Assembly (NCBI GenBank): GCA_003512805.1 | Contig: DOOK01000093.1 | Coordinates: forward strand, 6,192-13,837 | Reading direction: 5' to 3' | DNA: 7,646 nucleotides | Source of the DNA: Erwinia sp. | GTDB taxonomy: Bacteria; Pseudomonadota; Gammaproteobacteria; Enterobacterales; Enterobacteriaceae | Shown: one piece after another, positions 1 through 7,450 of the stretch | Numbering within the stretch: position 1 is the stretch's first letter | How the letters are laid out: the number at the start of each line of letters is the position of its first letter | Program-made: the position numbers and the translations under genes | The notes under the pieces: model-generated | Seen by the model: only the letters and a program-made list of their open reading frames with translations | Told to the model about the DNA's origin: nothing | Databases searched by the model: none

Positions 1-561
1 CGCGTACAGCTCGAAGTTTCCGATCGGCTGGTTTCTCTGGCCAGTGAAGGCTTCGACGTGGCCATTCGTCACAGCGATACGCTGCCCGATACGCATGTAG
101 CGCTCCCGCTGTGCGACACGCGTGCGCTGGTTGTGGCGTCACCGGCCTATCTGAGCAAGTACGGTCAGCCGCAGACTCCGCAGGCGCTGAGCGAACATCA
201 ATGCCTGTATTATCCACGCGGCACAGAAGCGCCTCACTGGACGTTTAGTCGTGAGAACGACAGCGAAAGGGCAGTGATTAATGTTAGTGGCCCGTTTGCG
301 ACCAATAACAGCGAATCGATCAGAGATGCCGCGCTGGAAGGATTGGGTATTGCCCTGTTGCCCGACTTCAGCGCACAAAGTGCACTTGCCGACGGACGGC
401 TGGTAGAAGTCCTGCCACAGTGGCGAACAGTAGGCGCCTTCGCGGATCGTCTCTATATTGTGCGCCCCTGGTCCGCTCAGGTTCCGCGGGCCGTAAACGG
501 GTTTGTGCACTGGCTGCGTGATGCCTTTGATCGGCAGCGGAAGAGCGCTGTGGGCGCGTAA
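1..561 (+). CDS. LysR-family transcriptional regulator, C-terminal part (5' end outside window)
   Basis: The frame is open from base 1 to a TAA at 559-561 and gives 186 residues, so the true start lies upstream and the ATG at 58 is internal. The product looks like the effector-binding domain of a LysR-type regulator, a type-2 periplasmic-binding-protein fold. Visible marks are the segment DVAIRHSDTLPD, then ALVVASPAYLSKYG with the usual helix after 'SPAYL', and the late signature EGLGIALLPDF followed by GRLVEVLPQW, which is typical of the second subdomain in this family. The N-terminal winged helix-turn-helix is not in the window. LysR regulators bind DNA as dimers or tetramers and respond to a small ligand. 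Neither the ligand nor the target can be read here. No gene divergent from it is visible. The family call is secure; the individual identity is not. Confidence 0.9.
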   Translation, partial: RVQLEVSDRLVSLASEGFDVAIRHSDTLPDTHVALPLCDTRALVVASPAYLSKYGQPQTPQALSEHQCLYYPRGTEAPHWTFSRENDSERAVINVSGPFATNNSESIRDAALEGLGIALLPDFSAQSALADGRLVEVLPQWRTVGAFADRLYIVRPWSAQVPRAVNGFVHWLRDAFDRQRKSAVGA

Positions 562-919
562 GCTACCTTTGTAAGCGTGACCTTAGAAAAACGCTACGGC
601 CTGATTGCCGTTGATTGGAAGGCGAATATACACGCACCGGTTGGTAAAAATGTTGCCGCTGACGGCACGCCAAAAGCCTGCTCAGCTGGCCCGCTTCAGT
701 GACGACGGCGCTTTGCTGGTAATAATGGGTGACGAAGAACCCGTTTAACGGCGAAGTCACCGCTCTGTGAGAGGTTACGGGACGGCGGTTTCAGCCCGGA
801 TAATGCCGACTGCCCACGAAGCTGACGGCACGCTGAGCGTGATTGCCACACCGTCCGCAGGAAGAGACTGCGAAAGGCTGAGCTATGTTACGCTTCCCTG
901 AAAGAGAGGAGAAAAAGGG
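562..919. other. Gene-free stretch between the LysR gene and mug, possibly decayed coding DNA
   Basis: No intact reading frame with a plausible start covers this stretch. On the plus strand, short coding-like pieces appear in different frames and are broken by stops: one around 650-748 reads ...LARFSDDGALLVIMGDEEPV, and another around 822-900 reads ...ADGTLSVIATPSAGRDCERL. This pattern fits an old gene broken by frameshifts, but chance is not excluded and I do not recognise the family. No clear rho-independent terminator for the LysR gene, no tRNA-like TTCRA arm and no good sigma-70 promoter for mug were found. The only clear functional signal is the mug ribosome-binding site, AGGAG at 907-911. 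Confidence 0.35.
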
Positions 920-1432
920 ATGGAAGTAGAAAACCATAACATCAACGATATCCTGGCACCGGGGCTTAGCGTGATTTTTTGCGGCATCAATCCGGGAAAA
1001 TCCTCTGCGCATACCGGGTTTCATTTCGCCCACCCGGGCAATCGTTTCTGGAAAACGATCTGGCAGGCCGGGTTTACCGAACGGCAGCTAAAGCCGGAAG
1101 AAGAGCAGCAGCTGCTGACTACGCGCTGCGGCATTACCATGCTGGTAGAAAGGCCCACCCGTGAGGCAACGGAGCTTTCCGCTGCAGAACTTCGTGACGG
1201 CGGCAAATTGCTGGTGGATAAGATAGGACAGTATCAACCCAGAGCACTGGCGGTCTTGGGTAAGCAGGCCTATAAGCAGGCTTTTGGCGTCAGTAAAGTC
1301 ACGTGGGGTAAGCAGCCGCATAAGCTGGGCGAAACGGAAGTCTGGGTATTGCCCAATCCCAGCGGGCTAAACCGGGCCTCGCAGGAGGAGCTGGTAGCGG
1401 CCTATAAAGCGCTGGCGTTAGCGGTTTTTTAA
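920..1432 (+). CDS. mug: G/U (G/T) mismatch-specific DNA glycosylase Mug
   Basis: This is a 170-residue monofunctional DNA glycosylase that removes uracil, or 3,N4-ethenocytosine and related bases, from mispairs with guanine and starts base excision repair. It belongs to the MUG/TDG branch of the uracil-DNA glycosylase superfamily. The first active-site motif is [11 protein letters not shown] at about residues 20-30, with the catalytic-site Asn at 24. FAHPGNRFW follows at 36-44. The second motif, [11 protein letters not shown], has NPSGL at 146-150 and forms the intercalating loop. The length matches the E. coli protein as I remember it (168 aa). The ATG at 920 is chosen because AGGAG at 907-911 stands 8 nt before it. 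It adds about six residues to the E. coli N-terminus, and no later start codon fits. The gene converges on rpoD, as in E. coli. About 420 nt separate its TAA from the shared terminator. Confidence 0.96.
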   Translation: MEVENHNINDILAPGLSVIFCGINPGKSSAHTGFHFAHPGNRFWKTIWQAGFTERQLKPEEEQQLLTTRCGITMLVERPTREATELSAAELRDGGKLLVDKIGQYQPRALAVLGKQAYKQAFGVSKVTWGKQPHKLGETEVWVLPNPSGLNRASQEELVAAYKALALAVF

Positions 1433-1851
1433 AGTAGTTTCCCTCGTTGTTGCCGGAAAACTAGAACCCGCCCCAAACTGGGTTAATGGTGCCAGTACAG
1501 GGAGGAGAAGCGTGCGACGGGCGCTCTGGATCTTGCTGTTGTAGTCGGGAAAGAAAAGGCCTACCTGATGTCGGGGATGGGTGACTTCCTGCTTTCCTAC
1601 CCAATAAAGGCCTCTACCCGCCGTAAAGCAAGGGAAAAGGGAGGCTAACGATGGCTCTTCAGTTGTGGCGTGCGTAACGGTGATAGCCTGTAGCCGGTTC
1701 ACCTGTAGCTTGCTCTGCGGGATGCAGGTTAAACGCGGGTACAGAGGTTAGATAGCCCTTAACCTGTAACGCTGCAGGTTAGGACAAAACGCTGGCGGAC
1801 GGGACGGCTGCCAACATCTGGCAGGGAAGGGCCAGACGGTTTTCCGCCTGT
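1433..1851. other. Long mug-rpoD gap with no convincing gene
   Basis: About 420 nt separate the mug stop codon from the bidirectional terminator. Two open frames exist here. On the minus strand, 1418-1702 could encode 94 residues and overlaps the mug 3' end by 15 nt. On the plus strand, an open stretch at about 1487-1648 has no good start. Neither has a convincing ribosome site or a domain that I recognise. The stretch contains an imperfect direct repeat (AAAGGCCTACC at 1555-1565, AAAGGCCTCTACC at 1606-1618), the repeat and hairpin cluster listed separately at 1682-1783, and small hairpins at 1808-1824 (CTGCCA/TGGCAG) and 1817-1836 (TCTGGC/GCCAGA) that share bases and so exclude each other. 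If mug transcription continues to the terminator, all of this would be mug 3' untranslated RNA. Confidence 0.4.
1682..1783. repeat. Cluster of short direct repeats and two related hairpins
   Basis: GATAGCC occurs at 1682-1688 and 1751-1757. TGCAGGTTA occurs at 1723-1731 and 1773-1781. The octamer CCTGTARC occurs three times, at 1687, 1702 and 1763. Two hairpins use these pieces: ACCTGTA (1701-1707) with TGCAGGT (1723-1729), and CTTAACCTG (1758-1766) with CAGGTTAGG (1775-1783, one G:T pair, 8-nt loop). The arrangement looks like two degenerate copies of one unit of roughly 60-70 bp. I do not recognise it as REP, ERIC or another named element. Confidence 0.5.
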
Positions 1852-1886
1852 AAAAAAAAAGCCCCGGCCTGGGCCGGGGCTTTTTT
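1852..1886 (-). terminator. Bidirectional rho-independent terminator between rpoD and mug
   Basis: GCCCCGGCC at 1861-1869 pairs perfectly with GGCCGGGGC at 1872-1880. The two central bases imply a CTGG-type tetraloop on top of eight G:C-rich pairs. An A run at 1852-1860 gives nine U after the stem on the minus strand, ending the rpsU-dnaG-rpoD transcript 16 nt after the rpoD stop codon. A T run at 1881-1886 gives six U on the plus strand, so transcripts coming from mug can end at the same hairpin. Confidence 0.93.
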
Positions 1887-1901
1887 ATCACGCAGGCTGG
1901 A

Positions 1902-3746
1902 TTAATCGTCCAGGAAGCTGCGCAGCACTTCAGAGCGGCTTGGATGACGCAGCTTACGCAGCGCTTTCGCTTCAATCTGACGGATACGCTCACGGGTAAC
2001 GTCAAACTGCTTGCCGACTTCTTCCAGCGTATGGTCGGTGTTCATATCGATACCAAAACGCATACGCAGCACTTTCGCTTCACGCGCGGTCAGGCCAGCC
2101 AGCACGTCGTGAGTCGCTGAACGCAGGCTCTCGGAAGTGGCGGAGTCCAGCGGCAGCTCCAGCGTGGTATCTTCGATAAAGTCGCCCAGATGCGAATCTT
2201 CATCATCACCAATCGGCGTCTCCATGGAGATAGGCTCTTTAGCGATCTTCAGCACCTTGCGGATTTTATCTTCCGGCATCAGCATCCGTTCAGCCAGCTC
2301 TTCCGGCGTCGGCTCACGTCCCATCTCCTGCAGCATCTGGCGGGAAATACGGTTGAGCTTGTTGATGGTCTCAATCATATGCACCGGAATACGGATGGTG
2401 CGCGCCTGGTCTGCGATAGAGCGGGTGATAGCCTGACGGATCCACCAGGTCGCATAAGTAGAGAACTTATAGCCACGGCGGTATTCAAACTTATCAACGG
2501 CTTTCATCAGGCCGATGTTACCTTCCTGAATCAAATCCAGGAACTGCAGTCCACGGTTGGTGTACTTTTTAGCGATAGAGATAACCAGACGGAGGTTGGC
2601 CTCGACCATCTCTTTCTTCGCACGGCGTGCTTTCGCTTCACCGATAGACATACGGCGGTTAATGTCTTTGACCTGCTCGATCGTCAGGCCGGTCTCTTCT
2701 TCAATCTGTGCCAGCTTCATCAGGCTGCGCTGTACATCTTCCGACACGTCCTTGAGCTTTTCAGACCAGGGCTTGTTCATCGCCAGCGCGGCATTGAACC
2801 AGGTTTCGCTGGTTTCGTTGCCGGTGAACAGGGTGATAAAGTTCTTTTTCGGCATTTTACAGATTTCAACACACAGCTTCATGATGAGGCGTTCCTGAGT
2901 ACGGACGCGATCCATCATGGTACGCATGTTGTTCACCAGGTAGTCAAACTGCTTTGGCACCAGGCGGAACTGTTTGAAGACGTCAGACAGGTTCTGAATC
3001 TCACTGACGGCATCGGCATGGCTGCGGCCTTTGGCCTTGATTACCGTACGCGTTTTCTCGTACTGCGTACGCAGATCGGTGAATTTTTCGCGCGCCAGTT
3101 CCGGGTCAATGCTGTTGTCATCATCAGCGCTGTCGTCGTCAGACTCTTCGTCTTCATCTTCGTCGTCGTCACGCTCTTCCTGAGAGAGTTCAGAGCCTAC
3201 ATGCGTAGCCGTAGGCGCAATCTCTTCTGCCGCATTAGGATCGACAAAGCCGGTAATCATATCGGAAAGGCGAGCTTCGCCAGCCTCGACGCGATCGTAC
3301 TGCTCCAGCAGGTAGGTGATAGCCTCCGGATATTCGGCAACAGAACACTGCACCTGGTTGATGCCGTCTTCGATACGCTTGGCGATGTCGATTTCGCCTT
3401 CGCGCGTCAGCAGTTCAACGGTACCCATTTCGCGCATGTACATACGCACCGGATCGGTGGTGCGGCCGATTTCCGATTCAACGCTGGAGAGTACCTGAGC
3501 AGCCGCTTCGGCAGCATCTTCGTCCGTATCACTGCTGTTTTCGTTCAGCATCAGATCGTCGGCATCAGGCGCTTCTTCCACAACCTGTATGCCCATGTCG
3601 TTGATCATCTGGATGATGTCTTCGATCTGATCGGAGTCGACGATATCTTCCGGCAGATGGTCATTGACCTCGGCATAGGTCAGATAGCCTTGCTCCTTAC
3701 CACGGGTGACAAGCAGCTTCAGCTGTGACTGCGGGTTTTGCTCCAT
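1902..3746 (-). CDS. rpoD: RNA polymerase primary sigma factor RpoD (sigma-70)
   Basis: This 614-residue housekeeping sigma factor directs core RNA polymerase to -10/-35 promoters. Region 1.1 is at the N-terminus ([12 protein letters not shown]...). Region 1.2 contains the stretch [20 protein letters not shown] at 95-114. The non-conserved domain spans roughly 130-373 and includes a strongly acidic run at about 190-210. Region 2 follows, with [20 protein letters not shown] at 380-399 and the -10 melting segment [10 protein letters not shown] at 431-440. Region 3 follows ([10 protein letters not shown], about 459-468). Region 4.2 carries the -35-reading helix-turn-helix [20 protein letters not shown] at 583-602. 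The E. coli protein is 613 aa and nearly identical in regions 2-4. The ATG at 3744-3746 is preceded only by a weak Shine-Dalgarno. The gene is last in the operon and can also be transcribed from a heat-shock-type promoter inside dnaG. Confidence 0.99.
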   Translation of the reverse strand: MEQNPQSQLKLLVTRGKEQGYLTYAEVNDHLPEDIVDSDQIEDIIQMINDMGIQVVEEAPDADDLMLNENSSDTDEDAAEAAAQVLSSVESEIGRTTDPVRMYMREMGTVELLTREGEIDIAKRIEDGINQVQCSVAEYPEAITYLLEQYDRVEAGEARLSDMITGFVDPNAAEEIAPTATHVGSELSQEERDDDEDEDEESDDDSADDDNSIDPELAREKFTDLRTQYEKTRTVIKAKGRSHADAVSEIQNLSDVFKQFRLVPKQFDYLVNNMRTMMDRVRTQERLIMKLCVEICKMPKKNFITLFTGNETSETWFNAALAMNKPWSEKLKDVSEDVQRSLMKLAQIEEETGLTIEQVKDINRRMSIGEAKARRAKKEMVEANLRLVISIAKKYTNRGLQFLDLIQEGNIGLMKAVDKFEYRRGYKFSTYATWWIRQAITRSIADQARTIRIPVHMIETINKLNRISRQMLQEMGREPTPEELAERMLMPEDKIRKVLKIAKEPISMETPIGDDEDSHLGDFIEDTTLELPLDSATSESLRSATHDVLAGLTAREAKVLRMRFGIDMNTDHTLEEVGKQFDVTRERIRQIEAKALRKLRHPSRSEVLRSFLDD

Positions 3747-4008
3747 AAGACGGTATCCACACTTCTGTTAAATTAGATTGGTGTTGGTCGGCTAAGTTTA
3801 AGCAGCCAACAATAACAGTGAGGGCGTTGGATTATTGCCGCTGCCCATCGTGGCGGCTGCCAGGCTCAACCTGGCGGATAGTCGGCACTTAAGCCGCGGA
3901 TATGCTGTCAGAAGCTATTTTTTACTGCCCGTTTGCACGCGGTAGCCTGTCAACGGGCGGCGACGATATACGCTTCATCATATTGTCCATCGTCGCGGTT
4001 AAATCGGT
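3747..4008 (-). other. Structured dnaG-rpoD spacer, possible mRNA processing region
   Basis: The 262-nt spacer has three hairpins. GCGACGAT (3960-3967) pairs with ATCGTCGC (3989-3996) just after the dnaG stop. GCCCGTT (3927-3933) pairs with AACGGGC (3952-3958). An outer stem GCGGCT/AGCCGC (3853-3858/3892-3897) encloses GCCAGG/CCTGGC (3859-3864/3870-3875). In the minus-strand RNA the second hairpin is followed by an A-rich single-stranded stretch, AGUAAAAAAUAG, not by U residues, so it is not a terminator. Transcript cleavage between dnaG and rpoD is described for E. coli. That this spacer serves the same role is inference from its position and structure. Confidence 0.5.
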
Positions 4009-5757
4009 TCAGGACTGTTTTTTCAAGGCCTGACTTAGCGTCCAGAATTCACGACGCTCTTCGGCATTCAGGCCATGCGTCCGGTCGCGCGCAATCAGCT
4101 CTTCCAGCCTGCGCTCCAGCGCCGCGTCATACATGCTGGCCAGTGAGTCCTTGAACATGGTTTCCACTTCATCCTCAACTATCATGTGGTTCCATGTTGC
4201 CAGCGTTTCAAGGCTTTGGCTAAATTTTGTCCCGCGATAGAGCTCCAGGAGCTGACCGGTGGTCAGGCCAGGATGCGCCACGCAAGTACTCACTAACTCC
4301 ACAAATAGCGGAAATCCCGGCAGCTCTGAATTATTCAGGCCTTCCAGTGAAGGCACCATCGTCGCCAGTGCCGGGTTTTGGATCAGTAATCCAATCAGTA
4401 TACGCATGGTTGTGCGTTTTAGCTGGGGCTGTTGCGTCAACTTCGCGCTTTCGCTCTGTTTCGGCAGCAGTTTTTCCAACTGGCTATCGTCCAGAATACC
4501 CAGCTTATTGCCCAGCTCCTGACGCAGATAAATACGCAGGGTTTCACCCGGCACCTGACTAATCAGCGGTAGCGCCAGCGTGCTCAGCTGGGCTCTGCCA
4601 TCCGGAGACCGCAGATCCACCTGTGGCATCAGCGTATCGAAGAGGAAAGCGGAGAGCGGCATCGCCTGCTCCATCCGCGCCTCAAACGCGTCTTTGCCTT
4701 CTTTCCGCACCAGCGTATCGGGATCTTCGCCGTCGGGCAGAAACATAAAGCGTAGCTGACGTCCGTCATTCATGTAAGGCAATGCGGTTTCTAAAGCACG
4801 CCATGCCGCTTCCCGACCCGCCCGGTCGCCGTCATAGCAGCAAATGACCGTATCGGTGGTGCGGAAAAGAAGTTGGATATGCTCGGGCGTAGTCGATGTC
4901 CCCAGCGACGCGACGGCATAATCAATACCAAACTGCGCCAGCGCCACCACGTCCATATAGCCTTCTACCACCAAAAGCTTGGCAGGCTCGGGGTGTTTCT
5001 TTTGCGCTTCATACAGGCCATACAGCTGGCGGCCTTTATGAAAAATGTCGGTTTCCGGCGAGTTGAGGTATTTAGGCAGTGCATCGCCAACAACACGCCC
5101 CCCAAACCCGATAACGCGTCCACGCTTATCGTGGATAGGAAACATAATGCGTTCACGAAAACGATCGTAGCTGCGTCCCTGATCGTTGGTAACCAGCATA
5201 CCGGCATCGCTTAGCGACTGCTTGTCTTCCTGGTTACGACCAAAGCGTTTTAACGCGTTATCCCAACCAGCAGGTGCAAAGCCGATCGAAAAATGCCGGA
5301 TAACGTCATCGCTAAGACCACGTTGGGTAAGATAATCGCGCGCGCCCGCTGCCGCATTTTGCGTAAGCGATTGCTGATAGAAATCATTCAGACTGCCCAT
5401 CAGCTGATAAAGACTCTGTCGCTGATGACGCTCTAACTGACTGGGGCCATTACCGCTTTCATAAGGCACTTCGAGGCCGTAAAGCGTGGCCAGCTCTTCA
5501 ATGCTTTCGACGAACTCCAGCCGATCGTAATTCATTAAGAAATCGATCGCATTACCGTGTGCGCCACAGCCGAAGCAGTGGTAAAACTGTTTTTCACCGT
5601 TGACGGTAAAAGAAGGCGTCTTTTCGTTATGAAAGGGACAGCACGCGTGATAGTTCTTGCCCTGCTTCTTTAGCTTTACGCGCGCATCGATAAGATCCAC
5701 GATGTCCGTGCGAGCCAGCAAGTCATTGATAAATACGCGTGGAATTCGTCCAGCCAT
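4009..5757 (-). CDS. dnaG: DNA primase DnaG
   Basis: DnaG is a 582-residue RNA polymerase that makes the short primers for Okazaki fragments and leading-strand starts, acting with DnaB helicase at the fork. The N-terminal CHC2 zinc domain has Cys40, His43, Cys61 and Cys64 (CCPFHNEKTPSF, then CFGCGAHGN). The central catalytic core includes DRFRERIMFPI at about 198-208 and the TOPRIM acidic residues Glu265 (VVEGYMD), Asp309 and Asp311 (YDGDRAG). The C-terminal third, from about 445, is the DnaB-binding domain and is more divergent. The E. coli protein is 581 aa with the same metal-ligand numbering. The ATG at 5755-5757 is chosen by homology. Its ribosome site is weak, only AGG 4 nt upstream, which fits the low primase level expected. 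It is the second gene of the operon, behind an attenuating terminator. Confidence 0.99.
   Translation of the reverse strand: MAGRIPRVFINDLLARTDIVDLIDARVKLKKQGKNYHACCPFHNEKTPSFTVNGEKQFYHCFGCGAHGNAIDFLMNYDRLEFVESIEELATLYGLEVPYESGNGPSQLERHQRQSLYQLMGSLNDFYQQSLTQNAAAGARDYLTQRGLSDDVIRHFSIGFAPAGWDNALKRFGRNQEDKQSLSDAGMLVTNDQGRSYDRFRERIMFPIHDKRGRVIGFGGRVVGDALPKYLNSPETDIFHKGRQLYGLYEAQKKHPEPAKLLVVEGYMDVVALAQFGIDYAVASLGTSTTPEHIQLLFRTTDTVICCYDGDRAGREAAWRALETALPYMNDGRQLRFMFLPDGEDPDTLVRKEGKDAFEARMEQAMPLSAFLFDTLMPQVDLRSPDGRAQLSTLALPLISQVPGETLRIYLRQELGNKLGILDDSQLEKLLPKQSESAKLTQQPQLKRTTMRILIGLLIQNPALATMVPSLEGLNNSELPGFPLFVELVSTCVAHPGLTTGQLLELYRGTKFSQSLETLATWNHMIVEDEVETMFKDSLASMYDAALERRLEELIARDRTHGLNAEERREFWTLSQALKKQS
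4181..4212 (-). promoter_or_regulatory. Candidate heat-shock (sigma-32) promoter for rpoD inside dnaG
   Basis: On the minus strand CTTGAAA lies at 4212-4206, a perfect match to the sigma-32 -35 element. After 16 nt comes CCACATGAT (4189-4181), similar to the CCCCATNT -10 element. The E. coli rpoD heat-shock promoter is known to lie inside dnaG. By the translated sequence (SLETLATW here, TLEKLSMW in E. coli) this is the same position in the gene. The start site would be roughly 425-430 nt before rpoD. The identity of the -10 element is less certain than that of the -35. Confidence 0.65.
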
Positions 5758-5764
5758 AGGCCTA

Positions 5765-5773
5765 TCAGCTCAT
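5765..5773 (-). other. Three-codon mini-ORF just before dnaG
   Basis: On the minus strand ATG AGC TGA occupies 5773-5765 and ends 7 nt before the dnaG ATG. Its stop overlaps the start of TGATAGG, the weak dnaG ribosome site. It could be translated and could affect initiation on dnaG, but there is no good Shine-Dalgarno in front of it. The mini-ORF is plainly present; any function is conjecture. Confidence 0.2.
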
Positions 5774-5818
5774 AAACGAGAACAAGCCGCGCATTCCTTT
5801 CGGAAAGCACGGCCTTGT
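5770..5818 (-). terminator. Attenuating terminator between rpsU and dnaG (T1-type)
   Basis: In minus-strand RNA, ACAAGGCCGUGCUUUCC pairs with GGAAUGCGCGGCUUGU (5818-5782). The pairing has one bulged G, one G:U pair and one U:U mismatch, and a GAAA tetraloop closes the hairpin. The 3' side continues UCUCGUUUAUG, which is only moderately U-rich, so leaky termination is expected. The E. coli operon has an internal terminator, T1, at this position that lowers dnaG expression relative to rpsU. The shape and place match it. Confidence 0.8.
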
Positions 5819-5842
5819 ATACTACTACTTGTCTGTGAAGCC

Positions 5843-5858
5843 TGAGGGCAAGCCCTCA
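5843..5858 (-). other. Short perfect hairpin just after rpsU
   Basis: TGAGGGC (5843-5849) and GCCCTCA (5852-5858) form a perfect inverted repeat that starts 4 nt past the rpsU stop codon on the minus strand. The two central bases force a four-base loop in practice. It is followed by GGCUUCACAG and not by U residues, so it is not an intrinsic terminator. It may protect the 3' end of the rpsU message from exonucleases or pause polymerase ahead of the T1-type terminator; both are inference. Confidence 0.55.
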
Positions 5859-5862
5859 ATAA

Positions 5863-6272
<410 letters not shown>

Positions 6273-6345
6273 TGAAATTTTCTGCTTATCATTCAGCGTC
6301 ATTAGCGGTTAGTGCGGAAATTTGCCGCAGGGCGAAGCGGCTTCA

Positions 6346-6354
6346 TGTTACACT
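6346..6354 (+). promoter_or_regulatory. Extended -10 promoter candidate for tsaD
   Basis: TGTTACACT on the plus strand has the TGN extension (6346-6348) directly before TACACT (6349-6354), a 4/6 match to TATAAT. No good -35 lies 16-18 nt upstream, which is acceptable for extended -10 promoters. A start near 6361 would leave a leader of only about 20 nt that still contains the ribosome site. Confidence 0.45.
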
Positions 6355-6368
6355 GCGCGCCGCAAGAA

Positions 6369-6374
6369 TGAGGT
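6369..6374 (+). promoter_or_regulatory. Ribosome-binding site that fixes the tsaD start
   Basis: TGAGGT lies 7 nt before the ATG at 6382. An in-frame TTG at 6322 would lengthen the protein by 20 residues but has no such site and lies upstream of the candidate promoter -10. The ATG also gives [13 protein letters not shown], the standard family N-terminus. Confidence 0.85.
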
Positions 6375-6381
6375 AAATGCC

Positions 6382-7404
6382 ATGCGTGTGCTCGGAATAG
6401 AAACTTCCTGCGATGAAACCGGTATCGCGATTTACGACGATAAAGCCGGATTGCTCGCTAACCAACTTTACAGCCAGGTCAAACTGCACGCCGACTACGG
6501 CGGCGTGGTGCCGGAACTGGCTTCGCGCGATCACGTGCGTAAAACCGTGCCGTTAATTCAGGCCGCCTTAAAAGAGGCCGGTCTGCAGGCGCAAGATATT
6601 GATGCGGTAGCCTATACCGCCGGGCCGGGCCTGGTCGGGGCGCTGCTGGTCGGGGCCACAATTGGCCGTTCACTGGCTTTTGCCTGGAACGTGCCGGCGG
6701 TGCCGGTCCACCACATGGAAGGACACTTGCTGGCGCCAATGCTCGAAGAGAACCCGCCCGCGTTTCCTTTTGTGGCGCTGCTGGTTTCCGGCGGCCACAC
6801 GCAGCTGATTAGCGTCACCGGCATCGGCGAATACCAGTTGCTGGGCGAATCCGTGGATGATGCGGCAGGCGAAGCCTTCGATAAAACGGCCAAGCTGCTC
6901 GGGCTGGACTATCCGGGTGGCCCGATGCTGTCGAAAATGGCGCAGCAGGGCGTGGAAAAGCGCTTTATCTTCCCGCGCCCTATGACCGACAGGCCGGGGC
7001 TGGATTTCAGCTTTTCGGGTCTGAAAACATTTGCCGCGAATACCATTCGTGAAAATGCTAACGACGATCGGACGCGTGCAGATGTGGCCCGTGCATTTGA
7101 AGATGCGGTGGTGGATACGCTGATTATTAAATGCAGGCGCGCGCTGGAGCAAACCGGCTTTACCCGGCTGGTGATGGCGGGCGGCGTCAGCGCGAACCGT
7201 ACGCTGCGGGCCAAAATGGCGGATGTCATGCGGGCGCGTGGCGGCGAAGTCTTCTATGCCAGGCCTGAATTCTGCACCGATAACGGCGCTATGATCGCCT
7301 ATGCGGGCATGGTGAGGCTCAAGGGTGGGACGCGTAGCGATCTCAGCGTCAGCGTCCGTCCGCGTTGGCCGCTGGCAGAACTCTCGCCGCTGCAAAGCGA
7401 CTAA
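6382..7404 (+). CDS. tsaD: tRNA N6-threonylcarbamoyladenosine (t6A) transferase subunit TsaD
   Basis: TsaD (formerly YgjD or Gcp) works in the cytoplasm with TsaB and TsaE. It transfers threonylcarbamoyl from threonylcarbamoyl-AMP, made by TsaC, to A37 of tRNAs that read ANN codons. The 340-residue product has the ASKHA-fold signature. The N-terminus is [29 protein letters not shown] lies at 78-92, metal ligands His111 and His115 sit in HHMEGH, SGGHT is at 136-140, [10 protein letters not shown] lies at 159-168, MAGGVSANR is at 265-273, and the third metal ligand Asp300 is in CTDNGAM. E. coli TsaD is 337 aa. It is divergent from rpsU as in E. coli, and the two share a control region of about 300 nt. 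The gene is usually essential in bacteria. The C-terminal tail after RPRWPLAEL differs slightly from that of E. coli. Confidence 0.98.
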   Translation: MRVLGIETSCDETGIAIYDDKAGLLANQLYSQVKLHADYGGVVPELASRDHVRKTVPLIQAALKEAGLQAQDIDAVAYTAGPGLVGALLVGATIGRSLAFAWNVPAVPVHHMEGHLLAPMLEENPPAFPFVALLVSGGHTQLISVTGIGEYQLLGESVDDAAGEAFDKTAKLLGLDYPGGPMLSKMAQQGVEKRFIFPRPMTDRPGLDFSFSGLKTFAANTIRENANDDRTRADVARAFEDAVVDTLIIKCRRALEQTGFTRLVMAGGVSANRTLRAKMADVMRARGGEVFYARPEFCTDNGAMIAYAGMVRLKGGTRSDLSVSVRPRWPLAELSPLQSD

Positions 7405-7435
7405 AATAAAGCGCCATTGCTGACGGCAATGGCGC
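7402..7435 (-). terminator. Terminator of the minus-strand gene downstream of tsaD
   Basis: GCGCCATTGC (7411-7420) and GCAATGGCGC (7426-7435) form a perfect 10-bp stem with a 5-nt loop. In the minus direction the stem is followed by TTTATTTTAG, a good U tract overlapping the tsaD stop codon, so it ends the gene at 7451-7646. In the plus direction the following bases are CCGGCCTG, so at most it acts as a 3'-end stabiliser or weak terminator for tsaD. Confidence 0.85.
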
Positions 7436-7450
7436 CCGGCCTGTTATCAG

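Noticed and set aside
562..919. A tRNA gene next to mug, as remembered for E. coli ileX
   Set aside because: No cloverleaf arms or TTCRA T-loop with flanking stem are visible in the interval.
2190..3728. A 512-codon open frame on the plus strand opposite rpoD
   Set aside because: It lies wholly antisense to a highly conserved gene, has no ribosome site or recognisable domain, and its openness follows from the codon bias of rpoD on the other strand.
3948..3953. A perfect TTGACA on the minus strand upstream of rpoD
   Set aside because: At 16-18 nt spacing the -10 position is GC-rich (GGGCAG at 17 nt). The A-rich stretch that could serve is more than 20 nt away, and the bases are part of a hairpin.
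6322..6381. N-terminal extension of tsaD from TTG at 6322
   Set aside because: The extension lacks a ribosome site, overlaps the promoter and is not part of the TsaD family N-terminus.
6670..7395. A long minus-strand open frame opposite tsaD
   Set aside because: It is a shadow of tsaD codon usage; the translation is arginine/histidine-rich without any family motif, and TsaD itself is unambiguous.
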